DNA of 64,000 bases from Eremophila alpestris peregrina (GCA_009792885.1 WMCF01000011.1:17860126-17924125), one strand, 5' to 3'. Counted from the stretch's first letter, positions 49,433 through 62,545 are shown. The notes: generated by a model from the letters alone, not told the origin. Made by a program: numbers and translations.

Positions 49433-51724
49433 GTCATCTAAAATTCCAAAGCAAAAGAGGACTCTCATTACCATGGGTCAGCCAAATAACTGAGCTTGAG
49501 AATAAGAGTCATAGATAAATATATCCTAGGGTCTGATTTTTAGTCATTTAGCAAGCAGGTGATATCAATTCCCATCTCTTCAGGTGCCCTTAGCAGCACC
49601 AGGCAAGCCCATAAATGAGAAAATGAGTTTAAGCTTTTTCTCCAGTTTCCTTTCCACCAAATCATTATGATGACAGCCAAGTAAAATTCCAATATCTGTG
49701 GATCACACCATTTTTCTCCCTGTGATATATCTGTAATCTACTTCTCATTCCAAGTCCCAGGAAAGAAGGAGAAGCAGCTACAGAGTAGCATCTCTGTAGA
49801 CCTACAATTACCATGGGATTCCCAAGATGTGCTGCAACACTGAGATTCCTGCCTCCCTATTCCCTACCTAACCTATGTCTTGTCTGAATTTCATCCCTCA
49901 AACTGAGGAATATTTAAGGACACAAAAAAACAAGCATGATCTAAGGTAATGATCTAAAACCATGGATCTGAAAGCAGGTTTAGGAAAATCTCTAAGCTGG
50001 CAGGCAAAGATGAGGCACTTGAATCATTATTTATTGTCATGTAGGTTTTATGGCACTGTCTTGATATTATAACACTTCAAAGGTAAAATTTAAATGAATA
50101 TGGTGTTATTATGATTACATGTAGGCTATACTTGTGAAATATTAGAATTTCTAGTTTGAGCTACTTTGTGTATTTGAGAAACTGGGAGGGGGAGGAGATG
50201 TGTGACTATTTCTAATTATCTGCATCCTTTTATTGTTCCACATGAAAGATTCCTTTGTACTGGAAATTTATTTGTCAGTTTGTTGTTGAATCCAAATGTC
50301 TCCTCTGCAGCTTTGAGCTGATAAATCCACATGACAGCACGCTGTTGTGCACACATTTGAAAACAGCGTAGCCATCCATGTGTGGGGGCACATTTATGTG
50401 AAGGTTATAAGCCCTCTGATCAGCCCAAAGGCAATTAAATCAAGTGTGCTGCTGGGAAGCATGGCCATGATTTTTGAGCTACTCTGGCTTGTACAGACAC
50501 ACTGCAGGTGCTTCCAGAGTGATCCCACTGTTTCTGGTTCTGGGCTACTTTCTGTGTCCTGTGTTGTGGTGTCCAAAAGCCCATTTCACCCTGTCTCTGA
50601 ATTCCAAATAGAAAAGTAGTGTCATTTATGGTGAGCCAGAAGCACAGTCAGGGGCTGAGGAAGAGGGCACTGGAGGCAGGAAGTCAGAGAGGAAAAGAGC
50701 ACCCTTTGATGCTCTTGCCTGAAGCTTTGCTGTTGTCACTAATTTTTGCCAAGCAAAAGGCTTAACTCCAGAGATCCCCCTTAATCACCACATTTCTGTC
50801 ATTGCTGCCACAGCTGCGTGGCACTGCACAGTGAAGTAGGGTAGCACAAAACACAGCTGAGCAAAAGTCTGTTCTGCCCAAGGAGCACCATTTCTTACTG
50901 TGCTTCAGTCAAATCCATTACTCCGAGAAAAGGATGTCCAAGAGAGGATCCCTAGTGATGTGACAACATTGGTAAAAATGACTGGCAGAGGACAAGGGGA
51001 CATTGCTGCTTACACAGGAGTTTGTACCACCAGTGAATGAAAATTTAATTAAAACATTAATTTTCAAAAAGGTTTTGTTTTCATCTGACCTATAGGAAGA
51101 AAGCAGTTTCAACTACAAACCTAAACAGATACTTTCTTCATTATTATTTTCTACACTTGGCCTCTTATTGCAGTCAAGTCACTCTCTGGGAGGAAACATG
51201 TTTTGGAATATTACACCAGAAGGGAAATTCACTGCCAAGTCGTTGTAAGTTTAACATACAGCAAGGAAATAATTTTGGATCTGCAGCAAGTAGTCCATAC
51301 AGTTAGAGAATTCAGAAATTTTCCCTGATGAATGTACACAAAAGATAGAACTTATTTAGTTTAGCTTTAAAAATTAACTGTTTTCCTGAATTGCCATTTC
51401 CTGGTAGGAATTTGCAAATGCTACTTTCTAACACCAACTGTGCCATAATGTATTAAAAAAATCCATCCCAAATGCACTCCAGCAATATAAGAGTATCAGT
51501 TTTTGCTGGTGTTCATCCAGCTGTCATTTTTACATATGGCGTTGTGGGTCCCAGGCCTGCTTTGGTACAGAAAACATTGCCTGATTTTTATTTTATTTCA
51601 GTTTTTTTCTTTCTTTCTAGCTCCTGACAAATAAGAAAACCAAGGAATAATTAAAGCACAGACTGGAACAAAAATAACCTCCTAGTAAACAAGTGTGCTC
51701 AAGCAAAATAAATGATAATTTATT

Positions 51725-51990
51725 TTACATGCAGAGATTAAAAGAGCTTGGCTTGTTCAGCTTCTCAAAACAACAGCTAAGAAGGGATATGACTGTTCCC
51801 TATAAATATATCTGGGTATGTAAACATGAAGGGAGAGAAAAATTACTTAAGCAACCAGTAGAATATTGGCACAAGGACAAATGAGTATAAACGAGCCATG
51901 AATTAATTACGGTGAGAAATTAGGATAAGTACCTGGAAGGAGAAGAGCTGCTTTCAGGTTATTTTATGGGAAAATGAGCTGCCCAGTTGC
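51725..51990 (+). mobile_element. Old CR1 fragment, sense orientation
   Basis: The plus strand contains GAGCTTGGCTTGTTCAGCTT, then AAGAAGGGATATGACTG, CCCTATAAATATATCTGGG, GGGAGAGAAAAATTACTTAA, then TTGGCACAAGGACAAATGAG and ATAAACGAGCCATGAATTAA followed by GAAATTAGGA. This is the order of an ancient CR1 family's 3' region in sense. The true 3' end is missing or eroded near 51990. The divergence suggests an insertion older than most bird lineages. Confidence 0.75.
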
Positions 51991-53569
51991 TCTGCATTTA
52001 GCATGAAAAGGAGTATATTGGTCTTACTCTTCTCCTCAACGCTCAGGTGTGGGAATGCGTGGCTCCATGTATGTCCTGACACCTACCCCACAACACTAGA
52101 GAGCTAAAAAATTTACTTTGTTTGTCATACAAAGGAAAAAATACATAAAAATCCTTATGACATCTCACTTTTAGAGAACCATTTTTAGATTCTGTGGAGT
52201 CAGACACTTACTAACTTTTCTGTAGTGGAAGAGAATTAATAAGGAGCCCCTGGAATCCCACATCATGAAAATCCCCCTCTGTCCACACACTTCCCCAAAA
52301 CTGAGAGCACTCCTTTCCCCAAGATGGAAAACATGCCCTAATCCAAAATATAAAACAATAAAAAATTTATCCTGGCACACCCAAGAGCTTTTAGAGAGAT
52401 TATGCTCCCCCAGGAAGTGCAAATCCTCATTTTTCCCTACCATGAAACATGCTTGAGCTTTTTTTTAGCAGCTAGGAAAATTAGGGGTTTTTTTTAAACA
52501 AATATTTCTTAAGCTTGATTTTTTTTAATTCCCTACCCACTTCTAAATTGTCTGTAAATTGATTTTTTAAATGACATCATTCATCCTAGACTTCAAATTA
52601 TTCACAAGAAATGTCCAATAAATAATTCTTGTTCTGCAGACTATTTGTAAAATGCATATTTATCTGGAATTGAAAATTCATGCTATGCAGCTAATTAGTC
52701 CCTTCACAGAGGGCTTAAGTCAGCCTGTAGGATTCCTAGGGCTTCCCCCAGGTCTCAGCTCAGGCTTGCATCCCTCCTAACTGAATTTACATTTACAAAT
52801 TTTTTGGACCTGAAAATCGCACTCCTGCTTCACCCCCAGCTTTCTACTTGTATCTCAGCACAGCGTTTGTTTGTTCATTTTGATCAATCTCTCCTAGAAT
52901 AATGAGATGCACTCCTGCTCACTCACTAAATTAAGCACACTTAAATCTATATCTTAAAGACAGTTTAGAGAAAGAAGTTAGCCAGCAAAAAGATGTATAA
53001 AAAAGTGGGTGTCTGCCATTTGGCTTTCCTGTCAGATGCTCATCTTTCAATTCAATTTCCTCTGTACTTACCTCTTTTAGCTTATTTTTCTTTATTTCGC
53101 TTACACTGGGCATGTGTAGCTGTACAAAATTTAGACCTCTTGAAATGTAAAGAGACTCAGCCACTGTTTAACATGACTATTATTCTTTCAATACCTATTC
53201 CACTTATTGATACCTCATTATGTTACAACAAAAAAATAAAATGATTTATAAAAAAATGAAGAAAATTTTGTTCAGTTCCATAATCTTAGAAATCACTCAT
53301 GATCTTCAGATAAAAATTCTTAATTTTGCCTGCTAGGAAATGCTAAACATCATATTAGAATGACTCTTGACTCTTTTCTCCCTCATAATTTTCATCAGTA
53401 TTTAGAAAATTCATTAGTCACCATCTTTTACTTTTCAAGAAAATGCAAATACTTCCAATTGTCAAAGTTTGCGAGAGCAATTTTGGCTTGAGTAATTTTG
53501 AAGAACGCTTTGAAGAGTGGCTTTGAGTGGAAAGCTCTGCAACCTGTCAGAAATTCCGAATATGTTACA

Positions 53570-53617
53570 CTTTCATTGTGGTAGTACTGTGAACTTTCAT
53601 TGTGGTAGTACTGTGAA
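53570..53617. repeat. Exact 24-bp tandem duplication
   Basis: The unit starts CTTTCATTGTGG and ends TACTGTGAA. Both copies are identical and adjacent, which points to a recent event. Confidence 0.85.
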
Positions 53618-55318
53618 TATTTGGGTGACAATCCCTTGAATGAATCTCCAGTGCGCTGGACTTTGGTTGGGATTTAAAGTTACTGACTGATATTTAGAAG
53701 TATCATTGTCAGCCATGCTCAGTTGTGCATATGAGTTCTTACTGTTCAGAGAAATCAGAGGTGCGTCAAACAAGTAGCCATGTATGCATCTAACTGTTCT
53801 AACAGAAGCTATTGAATCCTGCCTTGGTAAGGGAAGTAGCACCAGAGAAAGTGAGAAAGCTCTAGGTTTAGGAACACCGTCTCAGCAGGGTGTGTTTATT
53901 GACATTCCTAGAAATACTGGGCTACTTTTAAAGACAGAGCTGGTGACCAATAAACCTCATGTAATTTCACCTAGTACTGAATACCTGTTTTTAAAGCTGC
54001 TACTTTAAGGAATGAGTCACAAGGTAGAAGCTGAGATCACCTGAGCAATGTAATTACCGAGAAAGAGCAGATTGAGAGCTCACAGAATGCACTTTGGTTT
54101 ATTTCTGGAGCTGACAAAAGCTGCAATTTGTTATTTAGTTAAACCTGGCAGATTAATGACCTATCAAATTAGGGATGCTGTACACTGCATCAAAGTCACA
54201 ACCAACTTATTCAGATCCCTTACTTATTAAATCAAATCCCTAACCAAGCAAACCCCACACACCATTGGTGAAATGTGTTCCCTGATCCACCACACTGAGC
54301 TGCTAATCAATACCTTCATCCCATCCATGGACTTATTTTTACTGAATTCATGCAGAACAGCTGGGATAAGCTCCTTCAATGTAAATATGTTCTCCCTAGA
54401 AACATGTTTCACTGTTACACGGCATTCCTAAGCTAATTTCTGGGAATAAACTGCAACTCTCATCAATGGCTACCTAGATCATGAGAATATAGATTATGAA
54501 ACCCAGGATATCTTCACTTTGAAACAGAATACAACATCACATACCTCTGAGGAAGCTGTAAAATATATTTTGACTGGTTAAGCTCTCTGATCTCTATGGC
54601 ACAGGTATGCAGAGTTTGATGCCAAAATATTTTAGGTAAGGTGGAGAAGAATCAATATCCCCACACAAAGCCAGCACAGAACCTCATAGCAGTTGTCCTT
54701 GAAAGCTTAGCTCTGGAAGAACAATTTCCAGGATTAAAAAGTTAGGTGCAATATTAATACTGCAGGCTTGGTCTGATTCTTAATTTTTGATTCGGAGTCA
54801 CAGACAGGCAATTAATTTAAATTAGGTGGTATCAGAAGGGATGCTGCTGTAGCAGATTTCTCATCTGTTAATTTAGAACTAGCAGTAATGGTATCCAGTC
54901 AAGTTTATTTTAATTTATGGACATCTTCAGCCTCCTGCTCAGAGGAAAGATCAAATGTGGAATTAACCAGACTTTTTCAATATTGCTTTTTCTTCTCCTT
55001 TTATTTTTGCAGCTTTTACTTCCAAATGCCTGACACACAAACACAGGTGAAAAGTATGTCAGAAGCAATAAAATTCCAAGATTACTAAAACTGATCAAGA
55101 TCTGAGTATGCTGGGTAATGGTAGAATTTCTTTCCTTTCATTAATAATCTTTCTATCATCCATTGCTAGGGATCCTTTTAGTCTGAGCATTTCTTACTAT
55201 AAATATATTCTCACAGCTACAAGAATATGTCCCATTATTTTTTTTCAAAATTACGTATCAATTCAGAAAATGGGTAATATTGGAGGTAAAAAGTGGGTAG
55301 TGATATCCTACTTATTTT

Positions 55319-55360
55319 CATTTGATTTAGCAGATGATAATTTGGATTCTGTATTTGAGA
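55319..55360 (+). repeat. Dispersed repeat copy A
   Basis: This matches 57921-57962 at about 37 of 42 bases, including an exact 18-base core CATTTGATTTAGCAGATG. It lies in an open frame (55108-55467) that reads FDLADDNLDSV here. Weaker similarity may extend about 45 bases to the left. Confidence 0.6.
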
Positions 55361-57920
55361 TACAAGTAATTAGTTTTATAGAAAGCCACATCTGTGTCCA
55401 AGGGTCTGGTCTAACGCTGAACAAAGTAACTTGTCTCAGCATCCTGCTCAAAGGTTGCTTGTGTTAATTTACTCCAGCACCCTCAGCAGACAATAAAAGC
55501 CTTACATGAGCTGTCTGGCACACTAGGAAACTATTTTTCTGACTTGTTCATCTTTAAAATATTATGTTATTTTATCCTGCCTGTAGAGCTGGATTAAATA
55601 CACAGCATTGCCAAGAACTCTGAGTCCCCTTTACTGACCTGGGTCCCTGAGTTATTCTGCATCCATCTTACATCTCCTCATATGAAGGAGAAAGACTTGC
55701 TAGGACAAAGCCAGGATCTTTCCAGAATTTTAGTGCATGTCTTGTAGAGAAAGAGAGAAATAAGGCTGAAGGAAAGAGCATCAAACTCTCATCACCAGTC
55801 CTGATTGCAGTTTAGGAGAACTCCAAGGTCACACATCTTGCTTACCAGGAAAAAGGGTGACAAATATTATGAATAACCTTTTGTCCAGACTGAACCCCTT
55901 TAACAGGAAGACTGACTCAGAAGAAATAGAATTAAACTCTCTCTACCACTGTTATTCCTCCCCACACAGAGAATACCAAAACCCAGTCTGGGAATTCCCA
56001 ATGCTTCCTGTGAAGACAAGTTTTGATTTTACAGGAAGGCAACAAAGGTAGCACAGCAAACTTATATTGTTTTGAGGCACTAATTTTCACTTGTAGCCTT
56101 TTGTGCTATTTTTGTCTGTACTGGAGAAGAATTTGCCTTTACTGTGCCACTTAAATTGACTAAGATTTATTACATTCTCCCAGCAATTTCTTTAATGCAC
56201 CTTCAGAGCATTATGTAAAAATTGAGCAGGCAGAAGAATCAGCTCCAGAGCTGTACACAAACAGATGTCTGGCAGTATCCTTCCAAGCCCCTATCTCCTG
56301 CTGGAAATATCAAAGCTGCAATGTCCACTGGATGAGACTGTCAAAGTCACCTCTCAGTGAGGACAGCAAGACACAACTTTCATGGAGCAGGTCCAGCAAT
56401 AATAACATCAGCCCCAAATTAGGCTCTTGGGCAGCAAGGCAAACAGCCAAGTGGATACAAATGTTAGGAGACAAAGTTCCATTACTATGACCCACTGCTG
56501 GTTTCAGAGGGAAAGAGATCACCATCCAAGACTTCTATAGAGGTTTCTTTATATCCAAAGTTAAGAGTGTGTTTTACTGAATTCCTTAGAGATTAGGGAA
56601 ATCTTCTAAAAAGCACTAAATTACATAGAGGACCTAATAAAATACAATAATTTAAAAAATTAATCTTTACTATTTAATGATCCAACCTCTTTTAAAAATA
56701 CATATTATACTGGACTATAACATACATACTGTCAAAATAACTCACCTATCCTCCATCTCAATGCTGGGAAAGCTACCTTCTATACAAAAGCATGCATGCA
56801 AACAGAGTTATTAGATAGTCTAATGAGCTCAGAGGAAAGAGAAAGTGTGCTTCCCTTAAATGACAGTTTAGATAAGGAAATTGCATGCTCAAAAGTAATT
56901 CTGGTAAAGGACTGAAATTACAAATCAAATAAGCAGGAAAGGATTCATTACATTGTTTACTAAAGAGAAAGTGGCTATCAAAGTATCAGGTAGATGATGG
57001 ATGTACTTCATTCACCAAGTATTTGGGAATATTTCTTCTGTGACTTTTAAACTGGCTTTGGAAATTAAATCTTCATGTGTGTTACTTAGAAGCTCTTTTA
57101 TACATCACTGCAATTGTTCTGCAGTGGTCTTATTTTATTATGTATATTTTTACACTTGTGTTTATTTCTTTATGAATTGTACACTTTCAAAAGAACACTA
57201 TGACATAAAAACCCCACATTTGTTGGACTCACAACTCTTTAGCATGATTAGGACAGTAGAACACAGCTCAGAATAAAAAGATAGATAAATAACTGATATA
57301 CTGAATTTCACACGACCTTACAGAGTTCAGTAGGAACAATCCCTGGATGACCCTTCTTTCCAAATTTAACCACTTGCCTGCTTTTTTATTTAAGAAAAGC
57401 TTCTCACAGAATGCAACTTTAAATACCAATGTGACAAATACTTTAAAACTATACTGTAGAGCTAAGGGAAATCTTGATCTGAAAAGAAAACCTCTTCATT
57501 ATACTCTCTGAATTCAATTAAAAAGTAATAAAGAATCCTTCTAATGCATTCTATACAAATACAGACTTAAGGAAAAAAGACTGTGTTTTAAGACTGCAGT
57601 ACTAGGTCGGCTAAAATTGAGCAAGTACAGTTATTCAAAATATATTGTTGCCTTTCCAAGTTATTAAGTGTTAAAAAAGATATAAAGTCTTAGAACCACA
57701 CTAATCTACTTTAGGTTATCTCTAGAGACAACTGAAAGATCAATATTCATCTCTTAGTATTTGTACACATGTAAATAAATAATCCTGTTACCCTTATATA
57801 TGAAAGAGCTCTATATTTGAACAAAAATCATTTAAAAGTAGACGACTTTTGGTTTCTGAATGTATTTTATTTAATATTGATTTTATTTTCTAGGGAATGT
57901 ACTTTTTCCACTGCTTTTTG

Positions 57921-57962
57921 CATTTGATTTAGCAGATGGTAATTTTAATTCTGTATGTGAGG
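57921..57962 (+). repeat. Dispersed repeat copy B
   Basis: This matches 55319-55360 in the same orientation. One frame reads FDLADGNFNSV. A TTTTATTTTCTAG acceptor-like site ends near 57893, and a GTAAGT donor-like site begins at about 57974, so an exon of about 80 bases is conceivable. The identity of the family is unknown to me. Confidence 0.6.
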
Positions 57963-58329
57963 TGCATGGCATGGTAAGTGAAATGGTTGATAAACAGGGA
58001 TTCAACTGAATACGAAGTATATTTCATTTCACAATTCAATGTCTATTTAAAATATTCTTATTCAAGGGGGGAAAAAAGTGTTTAATATGGCCTGTTGATT
58101 TCACCACCAGCTGTCTTTTGCGATACAATCATACACAGTAAATATTTAATTACAATGTTTGCTCAATTTTTCTCTATATATTTTAATGTCTCAAGCATTC
58201 AATATAATTTTAAATTAGGAGGCAAGTCACTTCAGCTCCATGGCTGACTCAGGAGAAACCTGAAAAGTCAAATTCACAATAGAGTATGGGGTTGTTGTTA
58301 CAGAGGTGGGAAATCCACAAAGGCATTCT

Positions 58330-58602
58330 GTCTGCTGCAGCCCACCTTCAGGGGAGGTGACAAATGGCAGCACCTTTCCCACAGCTGATGACAGAACCAA
58401 AAGGAAGAAGTTTCTCCAAAGTTGCCTGAGAGACTGTGGAGCGTTCATCCACGGGCATACTCAAAAGCCAAAGGGATCTGGTCCTGGACAAGTTGTTCTA
58501 GATGTGCTTGCTCAAGAAGGGGAATTGGACCAGAGGATCCACACAGATCCCTCCCAGATCCCTCCCAGCTCAGCCATTTTGTGGGAATCTATGCTTTGGC
58601 CT
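58330..58602 (+). mobile_element. CR1 retrotransposon 3' end, sense orientation
   Basis: The plus strand has AGGAAGAAGTTTCTCC, then GCCTGAGAGACTGTGGAGCG, ATACTCAAAAGCCAAAGGGA, CTGGTCCTGGACAAGTTGTT, CTAGATGTGCTTGCTCAAG, and ATTGGACCAGAGGATCC. It ends CAGCTCAGCCATTTTGTGGG with a GAATCTATG tail. This is the last 270 bases of a bird CR1 in sense. CAGATCCCTCC is duplicated at 58551-58571. Open frames across it are incidental, because this part of CR1 is untranslated. Confidence 0.8.
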
Positions 58603-61511
58603 TACTCCTAAAACACCTGAACTCAGCCCCAGATGCTTGCTGCCAAGGGTTCAAGGGCAAGGGATGATCCCAAACCCCCTTCCATAGGATTCTTCACCAA
58701 ACAACATGTCCCCAGTACAGAACATTGTATGTCAGACACAGTCAGAAGGAAAAAAGGATCATTTCACTAGGAACACCAACTGCAGGGCTGGGGAGGGCTT
58801 GGCCCAGGAGTCACAGGGAAATCACTGGTGGGAAATCAGCCACTGCAACAACAGAGCAAGAAAGAGCTGATGAACCCACAAAGGCAGGAATTAGTGTGGT
58901 TTGGTTCCCTCTCTTTGGGGAAAACAGCTGAAGAAGAGCTGTTTATGGCCCAGCAGAGAGAGCTTTTGCTGGCTAGAACATCAGAGAAAGAGGGATTCTT
59001 AGAGAAGACAGAAAATGGTCAGGAATAAGAGGAAAACAAAACCATCAGGGCAGAAAATAGCATTTAAGAGAGATATCTCTGAAGAGACTTTGGGTCAAAG
59101 GCCCACAAACATTTCAAGTCCCACAAAAAGATGTGGACTGGGAGGGCATCCTTCCAAGGGAAGGTCAAGAGGACACAAGCTGATTTATAAGCCCAGAGGC
59201 AGTGAAAAACATAACAAAATGCTTGTAAATAAACAACAGAGAAAGATTAAATGTTTCCTTTAACCTCCTCAAAATACATTAACTTGGTTTCCAAGTGAAA
59301 TTACACTGCTCAAAGTGAACCAGGTCACTCAAAGATATTTCATGAGCCAAATCCAAGTTTTCCCAAGTTTTTTTAATCATATAAAAGTGTTTATAGTCTG
59401 ATGAATACGGTTTTATCTCTGTACCATAAAAAAACCAAAAACCCACACAATGTTTGAAAGAGCAAAGGCACTGTTTGATGCATATTGCTCTGGGAAACCT
59501 GATAGAAGCTCAGGGGAGAGTGGAAAAGCAGCAGTGGTGAGAAGTGCACACAGTTATTGTAGTACAGCACACCAAAGCTATTTAAGAAGCCAAGTAAAAG
59601 CTGTAGCAGACAAGCCTAGAGGTTTTGACAGCAGCCTTGGACCTGGAAAATGTGTTTTCCATGGAGCTCCAAGAGCACATATCACGATTTGGAGGCAAAA
59701 CAAAACCCGTGGAAAGGACAAGAAGAATGTGAGCTAAAAAAAAAAAAAAAAGGAAAAGATAAAAGCAGGAAAAGAGGAACAGAAAGACATAGAGATTTGG
59801 TCCTTTTAGGTCAAATGCTATGTTTGTCATGCCTGAGCTCCCTTCTACACTATCATTTCAAGGAGAGATAAAGGTAAAACACTTCAATAGGCAATATGAG
59901 TATAAATCTGAAAAATGCCTCAGATCCAGGTTTTCAAAGATATCTATGGACAGAATAGGTACATTTTAAAAAATGCAGGTATAAAGTGCTTTCATATCTC
60001 CCTCTTAAATTCATTCGTGCCATGTAAGTGAGTTTCACAGTCTTGCTAAAAGCCCACCTATATCTTTAAGTATTGAAGTACCTTGGAGAACATGGGCCAA
60101 CATCCCTTAGAATATTTCCAAAATGAAATGCAATTTCTTGTGTTACTGGGTTAGCAATTTTAATCCTTCCTGTGCCAAAATAGAGGGCCAAAACAGACTT
60201 TAAAATAATAGTAAATTCCAGTTTTGGGATTCCATGTAAATAAACAGAACCCTGAAGAAATACTTTGTTTTAAAATTTCTACCAGGAAATTAACTGGACT
60301 TATATGAGAGAAGAAATAAAAAGTGTGCTTTTTATCCAGTTATGCTTCATTATGTTAAATAGTGGAATTATAAAAATGCATCCCTCCCAAATGGTTATGC
60401 CCTAAAAAACCCAAGCAAGTCCTATACAATCCAAAACTGCTTTTCTCCTGCATTCCATAATATGCCCCACAGCCTAGTGATAGACCTGGAAGCAGCTGTC
60501 TGGATGTTATTTGGTCTCCCCCTCCTGCCATTGTCCCTCTGAGCTCCAGTGTGGGTGTACAGAAGAGTTTTTACCACACAACCTAGCAGATACCTTGAAT
60601 AAGTGTAATGTGAAACACAATTATGCTTGACAACACAGACACAAAGGTCCAGTGAAGAACATTATAAAGTCACATCAACTTTGCCTGCAAAATTATTTAA
60701 TTGCATTTCTTTATTAATATTCTAAAAATGTCTACATGGAGAAGTATTTAAACTGTCACAAATATAAATAGGTGTTATGTGTGTTCACACATGCTCTTGT
60801 ATTGCTCCTCCATCCCTGGGAGGCTTTATTATTGCCCTAGCCTGATAGTCACAGCAGCGGTACCCACAAGTTTACAGAAGTTCCCAGGTGGAACTACTCT
60901 GTCAGCATACTTAGAACCACAGCAGTCAGGTCATCACATTTTCAGTGTGAGTACTGTTCTTCCATATTTCTGATTAAAGAATTTTGTCATTCACTCTATC
61001 AACTACCTACAGTTTAAACTCGTTATCAGATCAATGCAAGCCTTTCCAGCATTCATTGGTCAACTCTCAAATGCTTTTCCTTCCTTATCTTTTTTTCTGT
61101 GTCTTCCTTAGGCATATTAAGCACTTTAGAGATACACTGTAAAGGCCCTTGCATACAACACAGTTATTTTCCAAAGTTTGTGTTTAACCTACCTTTCCTT
61201 ACAGTACTAAGTAAAAAAGCCCGGAGCTGTAAATGCCAGAACAACTTTGAAGAACTTCCATGTCTCAGTTGGATCACCCAGGTCCTCTACAGATTGCATG
61301 ATCACAGATACACCTTCATAAATCAGTGACAACCATGACATATTTCTGTGATGGCCCACTCCTTTGGTTTGTGTGTTGGTCAGCAAGGAAAGTTAACTAA
61401 AGTAAATAAGCTTCAGCCATATCCCACAACCAGTTTAAAGAAGATATAGCATTTTAATCTCCATAGAAAACATTTATTCTAGAATATATCACACTGCAGT
61501 GACACTAAAGT

Positions 61512-61600
61512 TGTATATATAAAAGTATATACACAACATGATATAATATATATCATTTACATGTATAAATATATATATAAATAATGTGTATATAATTTAA
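61512..61600. repeat. AT-rich (TA)n-type tract
   Basis: About 90 bases are dominated by TATA, ATAT and AATATATAT units with occasional C or G. Confidence 0.75.
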
Positions 61601-62500
61601 TGTGAAATATTTATACACATGCAAACCCCTAAACCCATCAGCAGGAGATTACACCAGATCTCTGAGATGATTAATGGCTTTGGCAAATTTGACATTGGGT
61701 CTTGTCACAAGAAAATTGTATGAATGTCTTTACTCAGGAGGCATACCACGTTTAGCCTCATTTATCATAATTAGCTTAAGCTATTTCAACATTATAATGA
61801 AGGTTAGGGAATCAATTTAATTGTTTATTTATTTTAGAAAAAATATTTTCCCTGTGTCATCATATCTGCTTTGCACTTGACCTTTTAATCAAAATGCTCA
61901 CAGCCATTTCTTTTCATCCCATATTTACTTACCGATTACTTTTGCTCAGGATTTGTGTGTTGCGTGAGTGCTGAACAACCAACAGCCAGAAGGGTGACTC
62001 ATTAGCACAAAACTCAATTATTATGCTGTTTTAGGAGATAACTGAAACAAAGCCCTGATGCAGGACTGAGCTCTTTGCATCTTCCTGAAGCCTGTGGAGG
62101 TGCAAGTCATAATCAGGGTGATGGGACAGTTCCCGAGGAACTGAGAGGAAGTACTTGGGCCCATGTAGAGAAAAAGAACATTGTAATTCTGCTTTAAAAC
62201 CTTACTTCTTTTTGTGATGGTTGCAGCAATTAAGCTATATGAAAACTCAAAATATGACCAGAAAGTTAAAACACCCTTCTTTGGGAAAAAGAGAACCAAT
62301 CAAATATAGAGCAAGGTATCTGTTCTTAAGATATCTTTGAAAAGAATTAACCAGAACAAATACTTTTTCAAAAAAATCCAACCTAGAACGCAGAATAAAT
62401 TTTAAATAAGCTGTACTTCACTACAGAGTGTGAAGTCACAAGAAAAAAAAAAAGTTTTCCAATAAGCATTTTGCAAAAAGAAGTAACTTGCTCCCCTGAT

Positions 62501-62545
62501 ATTGCTGATCAGTGCTGCCCTACATACCTGATCCTGATCAGCAAT
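62501..62545. repeat. Inverted repeat, 12-bp arms, 21-base loop
   Basis: ATTGCTGATCAG at 62501-62512 is the exact reverse complement of CTGATCAGCAAT at 62534-62545. Each arm contains the TGATCA palindrome. A further GATC lies in the loop. Confidence 0.7.

Larger units (their letters stand above)
40331..51724. other. Gene-free sequence, about 11.4 kb
   Basis: No gene is supported. It includes (AAAC)n at 41015-41035, an 8-bp hairpin at 41396-41415, A-rich runs at 43548-43576 and 46099-46111, a CA/TA microsatellite at 45924-45960, and an A-rich tract at 49358-49432. The region 44550-44830 is pyrimidine-rich and unique. The region 46930-47410 has the texture of a conserved non-coding element (AATTAA and AATTAG cores, moderate GC, no repeat). 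Confidence 0.5.
51991..58329. other. Gene-free sequence with two related short segments
   Basis: No gene is supported. It contains an exact 24-bp tandem duplication at 53570-53617 and a dispersed pair of related segments at 55319-55360 and 57921-57962, listed separately. The stretch 54010-54190 is repeat-free and of the type that often proves conserved. The rest is AT-rich unique DNA. Confidence 0.5.

Noticed and set aside
49212..49493. 93-codon lysine-rich open frame
   Set aside because: Its second half is a translated A-rich low-complexity tract.
58306..58687. Open frames of 61-101 codons
   Set aside because: They cover the untranslated 3' region of a sense CR1 copy and match no protein.
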